A DNA stretch of 15,433 nt from an uncultured Helcococcus sp. (lineage in GTDB: Bacteria > Bacillota > Clostridia > Tissierellales > Peptoniphilaceae), in assembly GCF_946998255.1 (NCBI RefSeq), contig NZ_CAMPYN010000030.1, positions 1 through 15,433 on the forward strand, given 5' to 3'. Every line of letters starts with the position of its first letter. Position 1 is the stretch's first letter. Below are positions 1 through 7,471 of the stretch, in pieces. The notes beneath the pieces were generated by a model. That model saw nothing but the letters and a program-made list of their open reading frames with translations, had not been told where the DNA came from and made no database searches. The translations under genes were made by a program, and so were the position numbers.

Positions 1-24
1 GTAAAAAGAAAAAAAGAACACTAA
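1..24 (+). CDS. Possible 3' end of an upstream gene (7 codons plus stop)
   Basis: One frame is open from the first base and ends at TAA 22-24, reading V-K-R-K-K-E-H. A lysine-rich tail ending 20 bases before the ribosome binding site of the next gene would suit the end of an operon partner, for example a small ribosomal protein gene. Seven codons cannot identify it, and an A-rich tract can be open by chance. Confidence 0.25.
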   Translation, partial: VKRKKEH

Positions 25-56
25 TTACTATGTGTTCATTATACAAGGAGTTTATG

Positions 57-956
57 ATGAGTAGAGACATTAAAAAAACTTCCATAGGGGGTCAGGCTCT
101 TTTTGAAGGCATACTTATGAAGGGACCTTTTGTTAGTTCAATAGCTGTGAGAAAACCCGATGGAGAAATTGAAGCAAAAATAGTAGAAAGAACAACTATA
201 GCGGAAAAATATCCTATTTTTAAGCTACCATTTTTAAGAGGAATGGGGATTTTATGGGATGCCCTTAGAAATGGTACAAAGGCTATAGATTATTCTTTAT
301 CTTATTATCCAGAAGAGGAAAAGAAATCTAGCAAGTTAGCAGATTTTTTCTATTCTATTTTATCCATATTGGTTACAGGACTTTTCATAGCCCTATTTTT
401 CTTTGTACCAACATGGATTTCTAATTTATTTGCAGATAAAATTAATTCGATATTTGTATTGAACCTGATAGAAGGATTTATAAGAGTTATTTTCTTTTTG
501 ATATATATAATGTCCATATCCCAAATAAAAGACATAAAAAGAGTATTTAGATACCATGGGGCAGAGCATAAAACTATAGCCTGCTATGAGCATGGAGAAG
601 AATTAACCGTGGAAAATGTAAGAAAACATTCTAAATTACACCCAAGGTGTGGGACATCCTTCATGTTTAATATGGTACTGATATCGGCCCTAGTCTTATC
701 ACTTTTTGGCTGGCCAAACCCACTTTTAAGATTTGCAACTAGGATTTTAATCATCCCTATTTTAGTGGGTATCACCTATGAATTAAATAGGTGGATGGGA
801 AAGTCAGATTCAAAGCTTGCTAAAATATTGGCCCTACCAGGAATGTTTGTCCAATATATTGGAACTGTAAAAGAACCAAGTGATGACATGATTGAAGTTG
901 CTATTGCAGCCATGGAGCTTGTAATACCAGAGGATAGCCATGCAGACGAACTCTAA
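57..956 (+). CDS. DUF1385 family multi-pass membrane protein (YqhQ-like)
   Basis: This is a DUF1385 protein of 299 residues, a family of integral membrane proteins without an established biochemical role. The family signature is seen at the N-terminus (GGQALFEG, residues 11-18) and in the centre, where a YHGAEHKT motif (168-173 region) is followed by HPRCGTSF (about 195-202). Hydrophobic segments lie near residues 100-121, 132-153, 202-219 and 226-241, so a four-helix membrane domain is likely. ATG 57 is chosen because AAGGAG at 45-50 sits 6 bases upstream; ATG 54 would leave only 3, and a start at 30 has no such site. It overlaps prmC by 17 bases, implying one transcript. Co-location with prmC and prfA is common in Clostridia-type genomes (from memory). 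Family assignment is firm; function is unknown. Confidence 0.9.
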   Translation: MSRDIKKTSIGGQALFEGILMKGPFVSSIAVRKPDGEIEAKIVERTTIAEKYPIFKLPFLRGMGILWDALRNGTKAIDYSLSYYPEEEKKSSKLADFFYSILSILVTGLFIALFFFVPTWISNLFADKINSIFVLNLIEGFIRVIFFLIYIMSISQIKDIKRVFRYHGAEHKTIACYEHGEELTVENVRKHSKLHPRCGTSFMFNMVLISALVLSLFGWPNPLLRFATRILIIPILVGITYELNRWMGKSDSKLAKILALPGMFVQYIGTVKEPSDDMIEVAIAAMELVIPEDSHADEL

Positions 957-1767
957 GACTATAAAAGACTTGCTAGATGCAGACTACCAGTATACGGAAA
1001 TCATTCTTCAGTATCTTTTGGATATGACAAGGTCGCAGATTTTTTTGAATCAAAATTTAGAACTTTCAGATGATGTATGGAATAGATTTTTAGACATACA
1101 AAGAGATCTAAAGGATGGTAGACCTCTTCAATACGCCATAGGTAAATGGAACTTTTATGGTTATGACTTTTCTGTAAACGAGAATGTTTTAATCCCTAGG
1201 CCAGAGACTGAATTGCTAGTAGAAGAGATATTAAAAGAAAATCTTAGGGATAAAAAATTACTTGATATTGGAACAGGATCAGGCGCTATTGCCATAAGTT
1301 TAGCCTTAGAAAACAATGTTAATCTTCATGTAAGTGCCTGTGATATTTCTAGAGAAGCCTTAGAAGTTGCTAGGATGAATGCGAAAAGTCTTGGAGCCCT
1401 TGTAGACTTTATCCATTCTGACCTTTTTGAAAATGTTGAAGGAAAATTTGACATTATAGTTTCCAATCCTCCATATATAAGCGAAGAGGACTATGATGAG
1501 CTTGATAAACTTTTATACTACGAACCAAAAACAGCCCTATATGGTGGTGTAAAGGGCTACGAAATTTATGAAAAAATAATAAACCAGGCTAAGTCCCATC
1601 TAGCAGATGACGCTAGTATTTTTTTTGAAATCGGTTATGACCAAGGAAAGGTCGTTTCCGACTTGCTTAAAGAAAATGGTTACCACGATGTAAAAATTTT
1701 ACAAGATTATGGTGGAAAAGATAGGATAGTCAAGGGTAAATGGCTAAAAGATAGCATTAGAAGCTAA
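940..1767 (+). CDS. prmC: Peptide chain release factor N5-glutamine methyltransferase
   Basis: PrmC uses S-adenosylmethionine to methylate the glutamine of the GGQ motif in release factors RF1 and RF2, which improves translation termination; it acts in the cytoplasm. The protein has 275 residues, the usual length. It shows an N-terminal helical substrate-binding region (about 1-80), RPET at 87-90, the SAM-binding glycine loop GTGSGA at 111-116, an acidic residue ending the next strand (D135 in ACD), and the catalytic SNPPYI motif at 175-180, where NPPY binds the target glutamine. ATG 940 has AGAGGA at 929-934 and lies inside the end of the upstream gene, so translation is probably coupled. 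Its substrate RF1 is encoded directly downstream. No missing residue was noticed. Confidence 0.96.
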   Translation: MQTNSKTIKDLLDADYQYTEIILQYLLDMTRSQIFLNQNLELSDDVWNRFLDIQRDLKDGRPLQYAIGKWNFYGYDFSVNENVLIPRPETELLVEEILKENLRDKKLLDIGTGSGAIAISLALENNVNLHVSACDISREALEVARMNAKSLGALVDFIHSDLFENVEGKFDIIVSNPPYISEEDYDELDKLLYYEPKTALYGGVKGYEIYEKIINQAKSHLADDASIFFEIGYDQGKVVSDLLKENGYHDVKILQDYGGKDRIVKGKWLKDSIRS

Positions 1768-1772
1768 TCTTA

Positions 1773-1781
1773 TGCTATAAT
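1773..1781 (+). promoter_or_regulatory. Extended -10 promoter in front of prfA
   Basis: TGCTATAAT is a perfect extended -10 (TGn plus TATAAT at 1776-1781) in the 49-base gap between prmC and prfA. No convincing -35 is visible 16-18 bases upstream, which extended -10 promoters tolerate. Transcription would start near 1788, giving prfA a leader of about 29 bases. It would let prfA and the genes after it be expressed apart from the upstream pair. Confidence 0.6.
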
Positions 1782-1816
1782 TATTATGATATTTATTGAT
1801 TATTGAAAGGATTTTT

Positions 1817-2893
1817 ATGTTTGAAAAATTAGAATCAACTAAAGAGCATTATTACGATTTAGAAAAACAATTAGCTTCTCCAGATTTGCTTGCTGATATG
1901 GATAAGTGGCAACAAGTAAATAGAGAATATGTGGGACTTAAAGATTTGGTTAAGGCCTACGAGGAATATAGAGAAAATGAAGACAGGATAAGCGAAAATA
2001 AAGAAATGTTAGAAGCTACTGAAGACCAAGAGTTTTTAGACCTTCTTCATGAAGAAATACATGAGTCAGAAAAAAGATTAGAAGAATTAGAAGAAAAAAT
2101 AACATTCTTACTTATACCAAAAGATCCAAATGACCACAAAAACGTATTCGTTGAAATTAGAGCAGGTGCAGGTGGTGATGAGGCCGGACTTTTTGCTGGT
2201 GAACTTTACAGAATGTACCAAATGTATGCTTCAAAATCAGGATTCAAGGTTGAAGAAATTGAGTTTTCTGACCAAGGTATAGGTGGTGTAAAGGAAGTAA
2301 TCTTCATGGTAAAGGGTGAGGGAGCCTATTCAAAATTAAAATATGAATCTGGTGTTCATAGGGTACAAAGGGTTCCACAAACTGAAACTTCTGGACGTAT
2401 CCATACATCTACAGCAACTGTTGCGGTTTTACCAGAAGCAGAGGATGTAGACGTTCAAATAAATGAATCTACAGATATTAGAATAGACTATTACAGGGCT
2501 TCAGGAGCTGGTGGACAACATGTTAACACAACAGACTCAGCTGTACGTATTACCCACTTACCTACAGGTATAGTTGTTGCTGTACAAGATGAAAAATCAC
2601 AGCACAAAAACAAAGACAAGGCTATGAAGATTTTAAGAGCTAGAGTTTATGAAGCTGAACTTGAAGAACAACAAAAGGCCTTATCAGAAGATAGAAAATC
2701 ACAAGTTGGTACAGGGGACAGGTCAGAGAAAATTAGGACCTATAACTTCCCTCAATCTAGAGTAACAGACCACAGGATAAATAAAACAATCCACCAATTA
2801 CAAGACTTTTTAGATGGGGATATTGAAGAGATGATAGATGCTTTGATATTGGAAGACCAAACTAAGAAGCTTGAATTATCTCAAGAAAAATAA
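1817..2893 (+). CDS. prfA: Peptide chain release factor 1 (RF1)
   Basis: RF1 reads UAA and UAG stop codons in the ribosomal A site and triggers release of the finished protein. The 358-residue product has an N-terminal helical coiled domain (1-100), GAGGDEAG at 117-124, the codon-recognition loop with P-Q-T at 187-189, and the catalytic GGQ at 232-234. The PxT tripeptide marks RF1; RF2 carries SPF there. Q234 is the expected target of PrmC encoded just upstream. ATG 1817 is chosen because GAAAGG at 1805-1810 lies 6 bases before it. The frame could be extended to a TTG at 1796, but that would place the ribosome binding site inside the gene. Fourteen bases separate it from the next gene, so the operon probably continues. 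Confidence 0.97.
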   Translation: MFEKLESTKEHYYDLEKQLASPDLLADMDKWQQVNREYVGLKDLVKAYEEYRENEDRISENKEMLEATEDQEFLDLLHEEIHESEKRLEELEEKITFLLIPKDPNDHKNVFVEIRAGAGGDEAGLFAGELYRMYQMYASKSGFKVEEIEFSDQGIGGVKEVIFMVKGEGAYSKLKYESGVHRVQRVPQTETSGRIHTSTATVAVLPEAEDVDVQINESTDIRIDYYRASGAGGQHVNTTDSAVRITHLPTGIVVAVQDEKSQHKNKDKAMKILRARVYEAELEEQQKALSEDRKSQVGTGDRSEKIRTYNFPQSRVTDHRINKTIHQLQDFLDGDIEEMIDALILEDQTKKLELSQEK

Positions 2894-2906
2894 TTAGAGG
2901 AAAAAG

Positions 2907-3920
2907 ATGAATAATATTAAAGACTTATATATAGACAATTCCCTAATAGGTAGCCACCAAGGCCATACCTTATTTGATGATGTATATATTGAACACAATT
3001 CACTTCCAGAAATTAATTTATCAGACATTGATACTACTACTGAATTTATGGGAAGTAATTTTTCTTTTCCATTAATTATTTCATCTATGATAGGTGGTAC
3101 AGAAAGAGGATTAGAAATAAATGAAATCCTTGTAAATATCGCCCAAGATTTAAATATACCTATAGAATTAGGATCCCAACAGGAAAATATAGCAAGTGAT
3201 GAACAATCAAAGCTTTACTTGTCAGAAATAGATGATGACATAGAGAAAAATGTTTTTATCTTATCTAACTTATCAGCTAAGGCTAGTGAAGAAGATGCAA
3301 AAATAGCTATGGACCAAGTAAAGGCTAATGCTTTATCCCTATATATAAATGCAGCTCAAGAAGCTGTTAGTTTTGACCATGCAGCTGATTTTGAAGGGGT
3401 CTTAGCTAATATAGAAAAACTTGTTTCTATTTATGGGGGCAAAGTTTTAGTTAAAGAGAAGGCTATGGGAATGTCTCAAGAAACTGTAAAAAAATTAGTT
3501 TCAGCAGGAGTTAACTATATAGACTTATCTGGCTATGGTGGAACAAACTTTATAGAGATAGAAAACTTGCGTAATTATAGGAATGATTTTTCCGACATGT
3601 ACGGTTGGGGTATACCAACAGCCAAGGCTATATTAAATGCTAGAGCAGTCAGTCAAGATGTTAAAATCATAGCATCGGGCGGAATAAAGACTTCTATGGA
3701 CATCATCAAGGCCTTGATATTGGGAGCCGATTATGTAGCTGTAGCAGGTGAGCTTTTAAGATATCTAGTTCATGGAGGCTATGACCATGCTAAGGCATAC
3801 CTAGAAGGACTTATAAAGAAGACAAAGATACTTATGTTTTTATTGGGAGCAAAAAACTTAGAAGAATTAAAAAGAGTTCCTTATAAATTGACAGGTAAAT
3901 TAAAGGAAATTTCAGAATGA
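2907..3920 (+). CDS. fni: Type 2 isopentenyl-diphosphate isomerase-like flavoprotein
   Basis: Type 2 IPP isomerases (Fni/IDI-2) are FMN enzymes that interconvert IPP and DMAPP, the isoprenoid building blocks. The 337-residue length and fold landmarks match: a FDDVYIEHNSLPEI region at 23-36, S-M-I-G-G at 60-64, ELGS at 87-90, VKE at 182-184, GYGGTNF at 209-215 and the FMN phosphate loop ASGG at 256-259. Q151-E152 matches the conserved metal-site Gln-Glu pair. Two signatures differ. The N-terminal R-K-(D/N)-E-H is replaced by I-K-D-L-Y at residues 4-8, and the PEG(D/N)R stretch after the QE pair reads SFDHAAD. So it is clearly in the family, but isomerase activity is less certain than usual. 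It has GAGGA-type ribosome binding and a 4-base overlap with mrp. It may be a divergent isomerase or a paralogue with a different substrate. Confidence 0.8.
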   Translation: MNNIKDLYIDNSLIGSHQGHTLFDDVYIEHNSLPEINLSDIDTTTEFMGSNFSFPLIISSMIGGTERGLEINEILVNIAQDLNIPIELGSQQENIASDEQSKLYLSEIDDDIEKNVFILSNLSAKASEEDAKIAMDQVKANALSLYINAAQEAVSFDHAADFEGVLANIEKLVSIYGGKVLVKEKAMGMSQETVKKLVSAGVNYIDLSGYGGTNFIEIENLRNYRNDFSDMYGWGIPTAKAILNARAVSQDVKIIASGGIKTSMDIIKALILGADYVAVAGELLRYLVHGGYDHAKAYLEGLIKKTKILMFLLGAKNLEELKRVPYKLTGKLKEISE

Positions 3921-4723
3921 CAGATTTTAATGTAAAAAGAAAACAAGCCCTTTTCAACTTAGAAACAAATGAAAATTCTCAAGTGAAAAATGTTATAGCT
4001 GTAGTTTCAGGTAAGGGTGGAGTAGGTAAGTCTATGGTTACTTCAAGTCTAGCTGTAGCCATGGCAAAAAAAGGATACAAGGTAGCTATTTTAGATGCTG
4101 ATATAACCGGACCGTCAATAGCAAGAGCTTTCAATCTTAAAGGAAAGCTAGAAGTAGCTGACAAGGGATTAAACCCAATGGTGACCAAGGAAGGGATCAA
4201 GATAGTTTCTGCCAACCTTATAATTGATGATGAAAAATCTGCCGTGGTTTGGAGGGCTCCAATGCTTACTGGAGCTATAAGGCAATTTTGGACAGATGTA
4301 AATTGGGGAGAGATAGACTATATGTTTGTAGATCTTCCACCGGGAACATCTGATGCCCAACTTACTATATTTCAATCAATCACCTTGATGGGAATTATAA
4401 TGGTAAGTTCACCTCAAGACCTTGTAAATATGATTGTAGAAAAGGCCTTAGGAATGGCTAATAAATTAGATATACCTGTACTAGGCATTGTAGAAAACTT
4501 TTCATATTTTCAAGCTCCAGATACAGGGAAAAAATATGAGATTTTTGGAAAATCAAAGGTTGGAGAATTGTCAGAAAAATATGGACTAGATATATTGGCT
4601 CAAATACCAATAAATCCAGAGTTCGCAGACCTAATTGACCAAGGAAAAGTTGAGAGCATAGATACATCATTTTTAAATGAAGCAGTTGAAAAAATTGAAG
4701 GTTTTGAAAAATATGAAGAATAA
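3917..4723 (+). CDS. mrp: Mrp/ApbC/NBP35-family P-loop ATPase lacking the CxxC motif
   Basis: Mrp-family ATPases are cytoplasmic dimers usually described as Fe-S cluster carriers. The 268-residue protein shows the deviant Walker A GKGGVGKS (32-39), LDADITGPS (59-67), and the switch/Walker B segment VDLPPGTSD (138-146), all typical of the family. The place where Fe-S carrying members have YFxCPxCG reads Y-F-Q-A-P-D-T-G (197-204), so both cluster cysteines are absent, and I find no cysteine anywhere in the protein. The N-terminus also lacks the cysteine-rich extension seen in many clostridial Mrp proteins. The ATPase part looks intact. Its start overlaps the fni stop by 4 bases (ATGA), indicating translational coupling; AAGGA at 3903-3907 supports the start. 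The family call is firm, but cluster carrying by the usual mechanism is unlikely. Confidence 0.9.
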   Translation: MTDFNVKRKQALFNLETNENSQVKNVIAVVSGKGGVGKSMVTSSLAVAMAKKGYKVAILDADITGPSIARAFNLKGKLEVADKGLNPMVTKEGIKIVSANLIIDDEKSAVVWRAPMLTGAIRQFWTDVNWGEIDYMFVDLPPGTSDAQLTIFQSITLMGIIMVSSPQDLVNMIVEKALGMANKLDIPVLGIVENFSYFQAPDTGKKYEIFGKSKVGELSEKYGLDILAQIPINPEFADLIDQGKVESIDTSFLNEAVEKIEGFEKYEE

Positions 4724-4988
4724 GATAGTGACCAAGGGACAATTGAAGTTTATGATATTTACAAACTTATTTATCTTTGCAACAATTGGCCTTATAATTT
4801 ATGAATTAAAAAAAATAGGAGGGATTAAATACTCCTATATAATGCTAGGTTTAATCTTCGCCTTGATGGCAGTAAACCAAGTTATTTATTATAAGAATAA
4901 TAAGACAAAATCCTATGCTTTTATGGCTGGTTTTTTTGGACTTATTTCTATATTAATAATAATATTTTCAATACTAAGATTACTATAA
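4713..4988 (+). CDS. Small three-helix membrane protein, unknown
   Basis: I do not recognise this 91-residue protein. It has a short basic N-terminus (MKNKIVTKGQ) and three hydrophobic segments at about residues 14-32, 43-61 and 68-91, so it should be an inner-membrane protein with almost no soluble part. ATG 4713 lies inside the last codons of mrp (11-base overlap) with GAAGG at 4697-4701. A longer form from ATG 4677 and a GTG at 4728 are also possible. The overlap places it last in the prfA-fni-mrp operon, immediately before a strong terminator (its stop codon abuts the stem). No motif points to a function. Confidence 0.65.
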   Translation: MKNKIVTKGQLKFMIFTNLFIFATIGLIIYELKKIGGIKYSYIMLGLIFALMAVNQVIYYKNNKTKSYAFMAGFFGLISILIIIFSILRLL

Positions 4989-5028
4989 AAAAACTGTTGC
5001 TGGTTTTATTTACCTGCAACAGTTTTTT
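4988..5028. terminator. Bidirectional rho-independent terminator
   Basis: A perfect 13-bp stem pairs AAAAAACTGTTGC (4988-5000) with GCAACAGTTTTTT (5016-5028). GGT 5002-5004 can also pair with ACC 5012-5014. It has T runs on the 3' side for both strands and lies between two converging genes, so it should end transcripts from both. Confidence 0.92.
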
Positions 5029-5029
5029 A

Positions 5030-5350
5030 CTATGCTATATCTTTTACAAAAACATCAACATGATCAATATCAAAAGCTAATATTGTATGTATTTGTTCTT
5101 TTACATTTTTTTGAACATTTTCAGCCACTTCATATACATTTTCACCGGCTTTTACAACTATAGTAACCTTAATTTGCATGCTGTTATCTTCAACATTTGC
5201 AATCAAAGCTTCTTTTTTTCTGCCGTCAAATTTACCATTTTTATATCCGATAACACTGTGCACGCCTTCAACTTTTAATGCGCTTTCTGCAACTAATTGA
5301 TCTATTATATCATTTGAAATCTTAACTGAACCATTCTTAAAATCAGACAT
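5030..5350 (-). CDS. Asp23/Gls24 family envelope stress-associated protein
   Basis: This 106-residue protein belongs to the Asp23/Gls24 family (DUF322), small alpha/beta proteins. Family members in Gram-positive bacteria are abundant, often membrane-associated through a partner, and linked to alkaline or envelope stress. Seen in the sequence: G-S-V-K-I-S near the N-terminus, V-E-G-V-H-S-V-I-G in the middle and a V-D-V-F-V-K strand at the end, the usual landmarks. It has no membrane segment and no cysteine. ATG 5350 (minus) is chosen because AGGAGG (5356-5361) lies 5 bases upstream; an upstream extension to 5425 would run through the promoter. It is transcribed alone, divergent from the acyltransferase and ending at the shared terminator. 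Family assignment is good; its specific role here is unknown. Confidence 0.88.
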   Translation of the reverse strand: MSDFKNGSVKISNDIIDQLVAESALKVEGVHSVIGYKNGKFDGRKKEALIANVEDNSMQIKVTIVVKAGENVYEVAENVQKNVKEQIHTILAFDIDHVDVFVKDIA

Positions 5351-5396
5351 GATTACCTCCTTTTTATAAAAAGCAAATCTGCTTATATATAAGATT

Positions 5397-5426
5397 ATTA
5401 TATTCAAAAGATGGCCTTTATGCAAA
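5397..5426 (-). promoter_or_regulatory. Promoter of the Asp23-family gene
   Basis: On the minus strand, TTTGCA (5421-5426) is followed after 18 bases by a perfect TATAAT (5397-5402). Transcription would begin near 5390, leaving a leader of about 40 bases that includes a small AAGCA/TGCTT hairpin (5371-5384) ahead of the ribosome binding site. The hairpin is too short to claim a regulatory role. Confidence 0.6.
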
Positions 5427-5460
5427 TTACTTTTTAGGCTATCAACAACTATTAAAATTG

Positions 5461-5469
5461 TGTTATAAT
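5461..5469 (+). promoter_or_regulatory. Extended -10 promoter of the acyltransferase gene
   Basis: TGTTATAAT (TGn plus TATAAT at 5464-5469) lies 28 bases before the ATG at 5498. No good -35 is seen. With the divergent promoter at 5397-5426 it shares a 147-base intergenic region that contains no gene. Confidence 0.6.
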
Positions 5470-5497
5470 TATTTATACATTAAAGAAGGAAGTACAA

Positions 5498-7381
5498 ATG
5501 AAAAGAAACAAAATTTTTGGATTAGATTTATTGAAAACAATAGCAATAATTGCAATAGTTATATATCATTTAAATGCGGCATGGTTGACAGGTGGTTTTA
5601 TAGGAGTTGATCTATTTTTTGTAATATCAGGTTACCTATTAGCAGCCTCTTTTGTAAGACAAGATGAAGAAGGTGGATTTTCCTTATTTAAAAACATATT
5701 TAGGAGGATAAAAAATCTTTGGCCACCACTGTTTATAGTTGTATTTTTCGTGACTATATTTATAACTATGTTCAACAAACCTATCTTGGATATAGCCCAC
5801 AGGGATATATTCCCAAGTTTGACTTTTACCAATAACTGGTGGTTTATAATCAATAAGGTGGGTTATTTTGACTCATATTTCCAAAGTCCATTTAAACACC
5901 TTTGGTATATTTCTGTTTTAATGCAGGGTTATATCATATTAAATGTTCTATTTTATTTAACAAGTAAATTATCAGTAAAAAACAATTACAAATTATTTAG
6001 AATTATCATTTTAATTTTAGCTATAATATCATTTGTAGTAATGCAGGTCTTATATGACCCAGAAAATGTTTCAAGAGTTTATTATGGAACAGATACTAGG
6101 ATTTTTGAGATAATCATTGGTGTATTGTCCTACTTCCATTATCCAATAAGAAAATTAAGAAAAGATCCTAGAAATAGCTTAGAAGACTATGAAAAAGATA
6201 AGTTTGAAGTTAGTTTATCTAAACCTTTAATGGCTTTAATTAGCGTTCTTAGCTTAGCAGCCTTTGTAGTTCTAGGCCTATATGTCTCTGAAGAACAAAC
6301 TTGGGTTTACAGGGGTGGATTTTTACTATTTGCCTTATTATCGGTTGCAATGATTTATACTATTGCTAATGATAATAATCCAATATTTAACAAGTTTAGA
6401 TATATACCATTTATTACAAAACCAGGTGAAATGTCATATTCTATATATTTATGGCACTTCCCAATAATTATTCTGTCAGAAACCCAGTCAGAAATAAATG
6501 GACCAAAGACCGTATATGTAATTCTTAGGGTGCTAGCATTCTTACTTTTATCAGCCTTTACCTATTACTTTATGGAAAAACCTCTGGCCAAAGAAAGAAA
6601 AGCGAGACCAAAATCTAGAAGAGAAAGAGAAAAAACAAGGGAAAGAAAAACTAATGTCCTTGTACAAAGAATTGCTTTGGGACTTGCTATAATCTTTATC
6701 CTAGGAGCCTTTGGTATAGGTATACCATTTATTTCAACAGCCTTTGTTGACACCACTAGAAATATAGATTTACCAGATGAACTTGTAACAGATGGTGAAC
6801 AATTGGGACAAAAGGCTAAAGAAAATGGCATGGAAATCATAAAACCGGCTGAAAAAGAAGTAAGTCCAAACGAACCTGGTTCAAATAAGCAGCCAGAAAT
6901 TAATTTTGGTGAAATAAAGTATGACAAGATAGTTCTGATAGGGGATTCACTTGGAGTAAATGTAGGCTTAAGCTTAAAGGAAAAATTAAATAATGTAATA
7001 GTTGATGCTAAGGTTTCAAGGCAGCTTTACCAATCAGAGCCAGTTTTTGCAAAATATGGTGAACACGATTCTGAAAATACAGCCTTGATAATGATGCTAG
7101 GAACCAACGGTTTATTTAATGAAGGTCACTTAGATAAATTAATGGCACATTTTCCAAAGAGTAAGAAGGTGTTTGTGAATGTAAACATGCCAGACTCATG
7201 GAGAGACAAGGTAAACCAAGACCTAGCAGCCTATGTTGAAAAACATCCTGAAATAAGCTTGGTAGACTGGTATTCAAACTCAAAAGACCATCCAGAATAC
7301 TTTGCTAAGGACAAAACCCACCTAAATAACGATGGTATAAATGTCATGATAAATTTAATAGCACAAGAACTTAAAAAATAG
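5498..7381 (+). CDS. oatA: OatA-like membrane O-acyltransferase with C-terminal SGNH domain
   Basis: OatA-type enzymes carry acetyl groups across the membrane and place them on O6 of peptidoglycan N-acetylmuramic acid, which blocks lysozyme. The 627-residue protein has the expected two parts. Residues 1-410 form a multi-helix acyltransferase-3 domain with GLDLLKTIAI near the start, the likely catalytic histidine H24 in IYH, and GVDLFFVISGYL at 36-47. A strongly charged cytoplasmic linker (about 361-385) precedes the last helix (about 388-410). After an extracellular spacer, an SGNH esterase-like domain shows GDS (482-484), G-T-N (535-537) and D605-K-T-H608, giving a Ser-Asp-His set. GAAGGA at 5485-5490 supports the start. 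It stands alone between its own promoter and terminator. Wall O-acetylation is the best guess; another glycan acceptor is possible. Confidence 0.88.
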   Translation: MKRNKIFGLDLLKTIAIIAIVIYHLNAAWLTGGFIGVDLFFVISGYLLAASFVRQDEEGGFSLFKNIFRRIKNLWPPLFIVVFFVTIFITMFNKPILDIAHRDIFPSLTFTNNWWFIINKVGYFDSYFQSPFKHLWYISVLMQGYIILNVLFYLTSKLSVKNNYKLFRIIILILAIISFVVMQVLYDPENVSRVYYGTDTRIFEIIIGVLSYFHYPIRKLRKDPRNSLEDYEKDKFEVSLSKPLMALISVLSLAAFVVLGLYVSEEQTWVYRGGFLLFALLSVAMIYTIANDNNPIFNKFRYIPFITKPGEMSYSIYLWHFPIIILSETQSEINGPKTVYVILRVLAFLLLSAFTYYFMEKPLAKERKARPKSRREREKTRERKTNVLVQRIALGLAIIFILGAFGIGIPFISTAFVDTTRNIDLPDELVTDGEQLGQKAKENGMEIIKPAEKEVSPNEPGSNKQPEINFGEIKYDKIVLIGDSLGVNVGLSLKEKLNNVIVDAKVSRQLYQSEPVFAKYGEHDSENTALIMMLGTNGLFNEGHLDKLMAHFPKSKKVFVNVNMPDSWRDKVNQDLAAYVEKHPEISLVDWYSNSKDHPEYFAKDKTHLNNDGINVMINLIAQELKK

Positions 7382-7385
7382 AGAT

Positions 7386-7430
7386 AAAGTGTGTAGGGAC
7401 CTTGAAAGGAGCCTGCACACTTTATTTCTT
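7386..7430 (+). terminator. Rho-independent terminator after the acyltransferase gene
   Basis: AAAGTGTGTAGG (7386-7397) pairs with CCTGCACACTTT (7412-7423) as a 12-bp stem with one G-U pair. A small inner CCT/AGG hairpin may form in the loop. The T-rich tail runs to 7430. It starts five bases after the stop codon. Confidence 0.85.
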
Positions 7431-7444
7431 TATTAATTTCAATA

Positions 7445-7453
7445 TGCTATAAT
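7445..7453 (+). promoter_or_regulatory. Extended -10 promoter of the 250-residue protein gene
   Basis: TGCTATAAT (TATAAT at 7448-7453) lies 18 bases before the ATG at 7472 and repeats exactly the 11-mer found before prfA. The predicted start site near 7459-7461 falls just before the CGGAG ribosome binding site, so the leader would be only about 12 bases. Confidence 0.6.
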
Positions 7454-7471
7454 TTTTAGTACGGAGTGATT

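Noticed and set aside
3979..4742. Minus-strand open frames opposite mrp
   Set aside because: They are shadows of the mrp coding sequence; none has a ribosome binding site or resembles a known protein, and mrp is clearly conserved.
5414..5439. GCCT/AGGC inverted repeat between the divergent Asp23 and acyltransferase genes
   Set aside because: Only four base pairs with a long spacer; too weak to call an operator or RNA structure.
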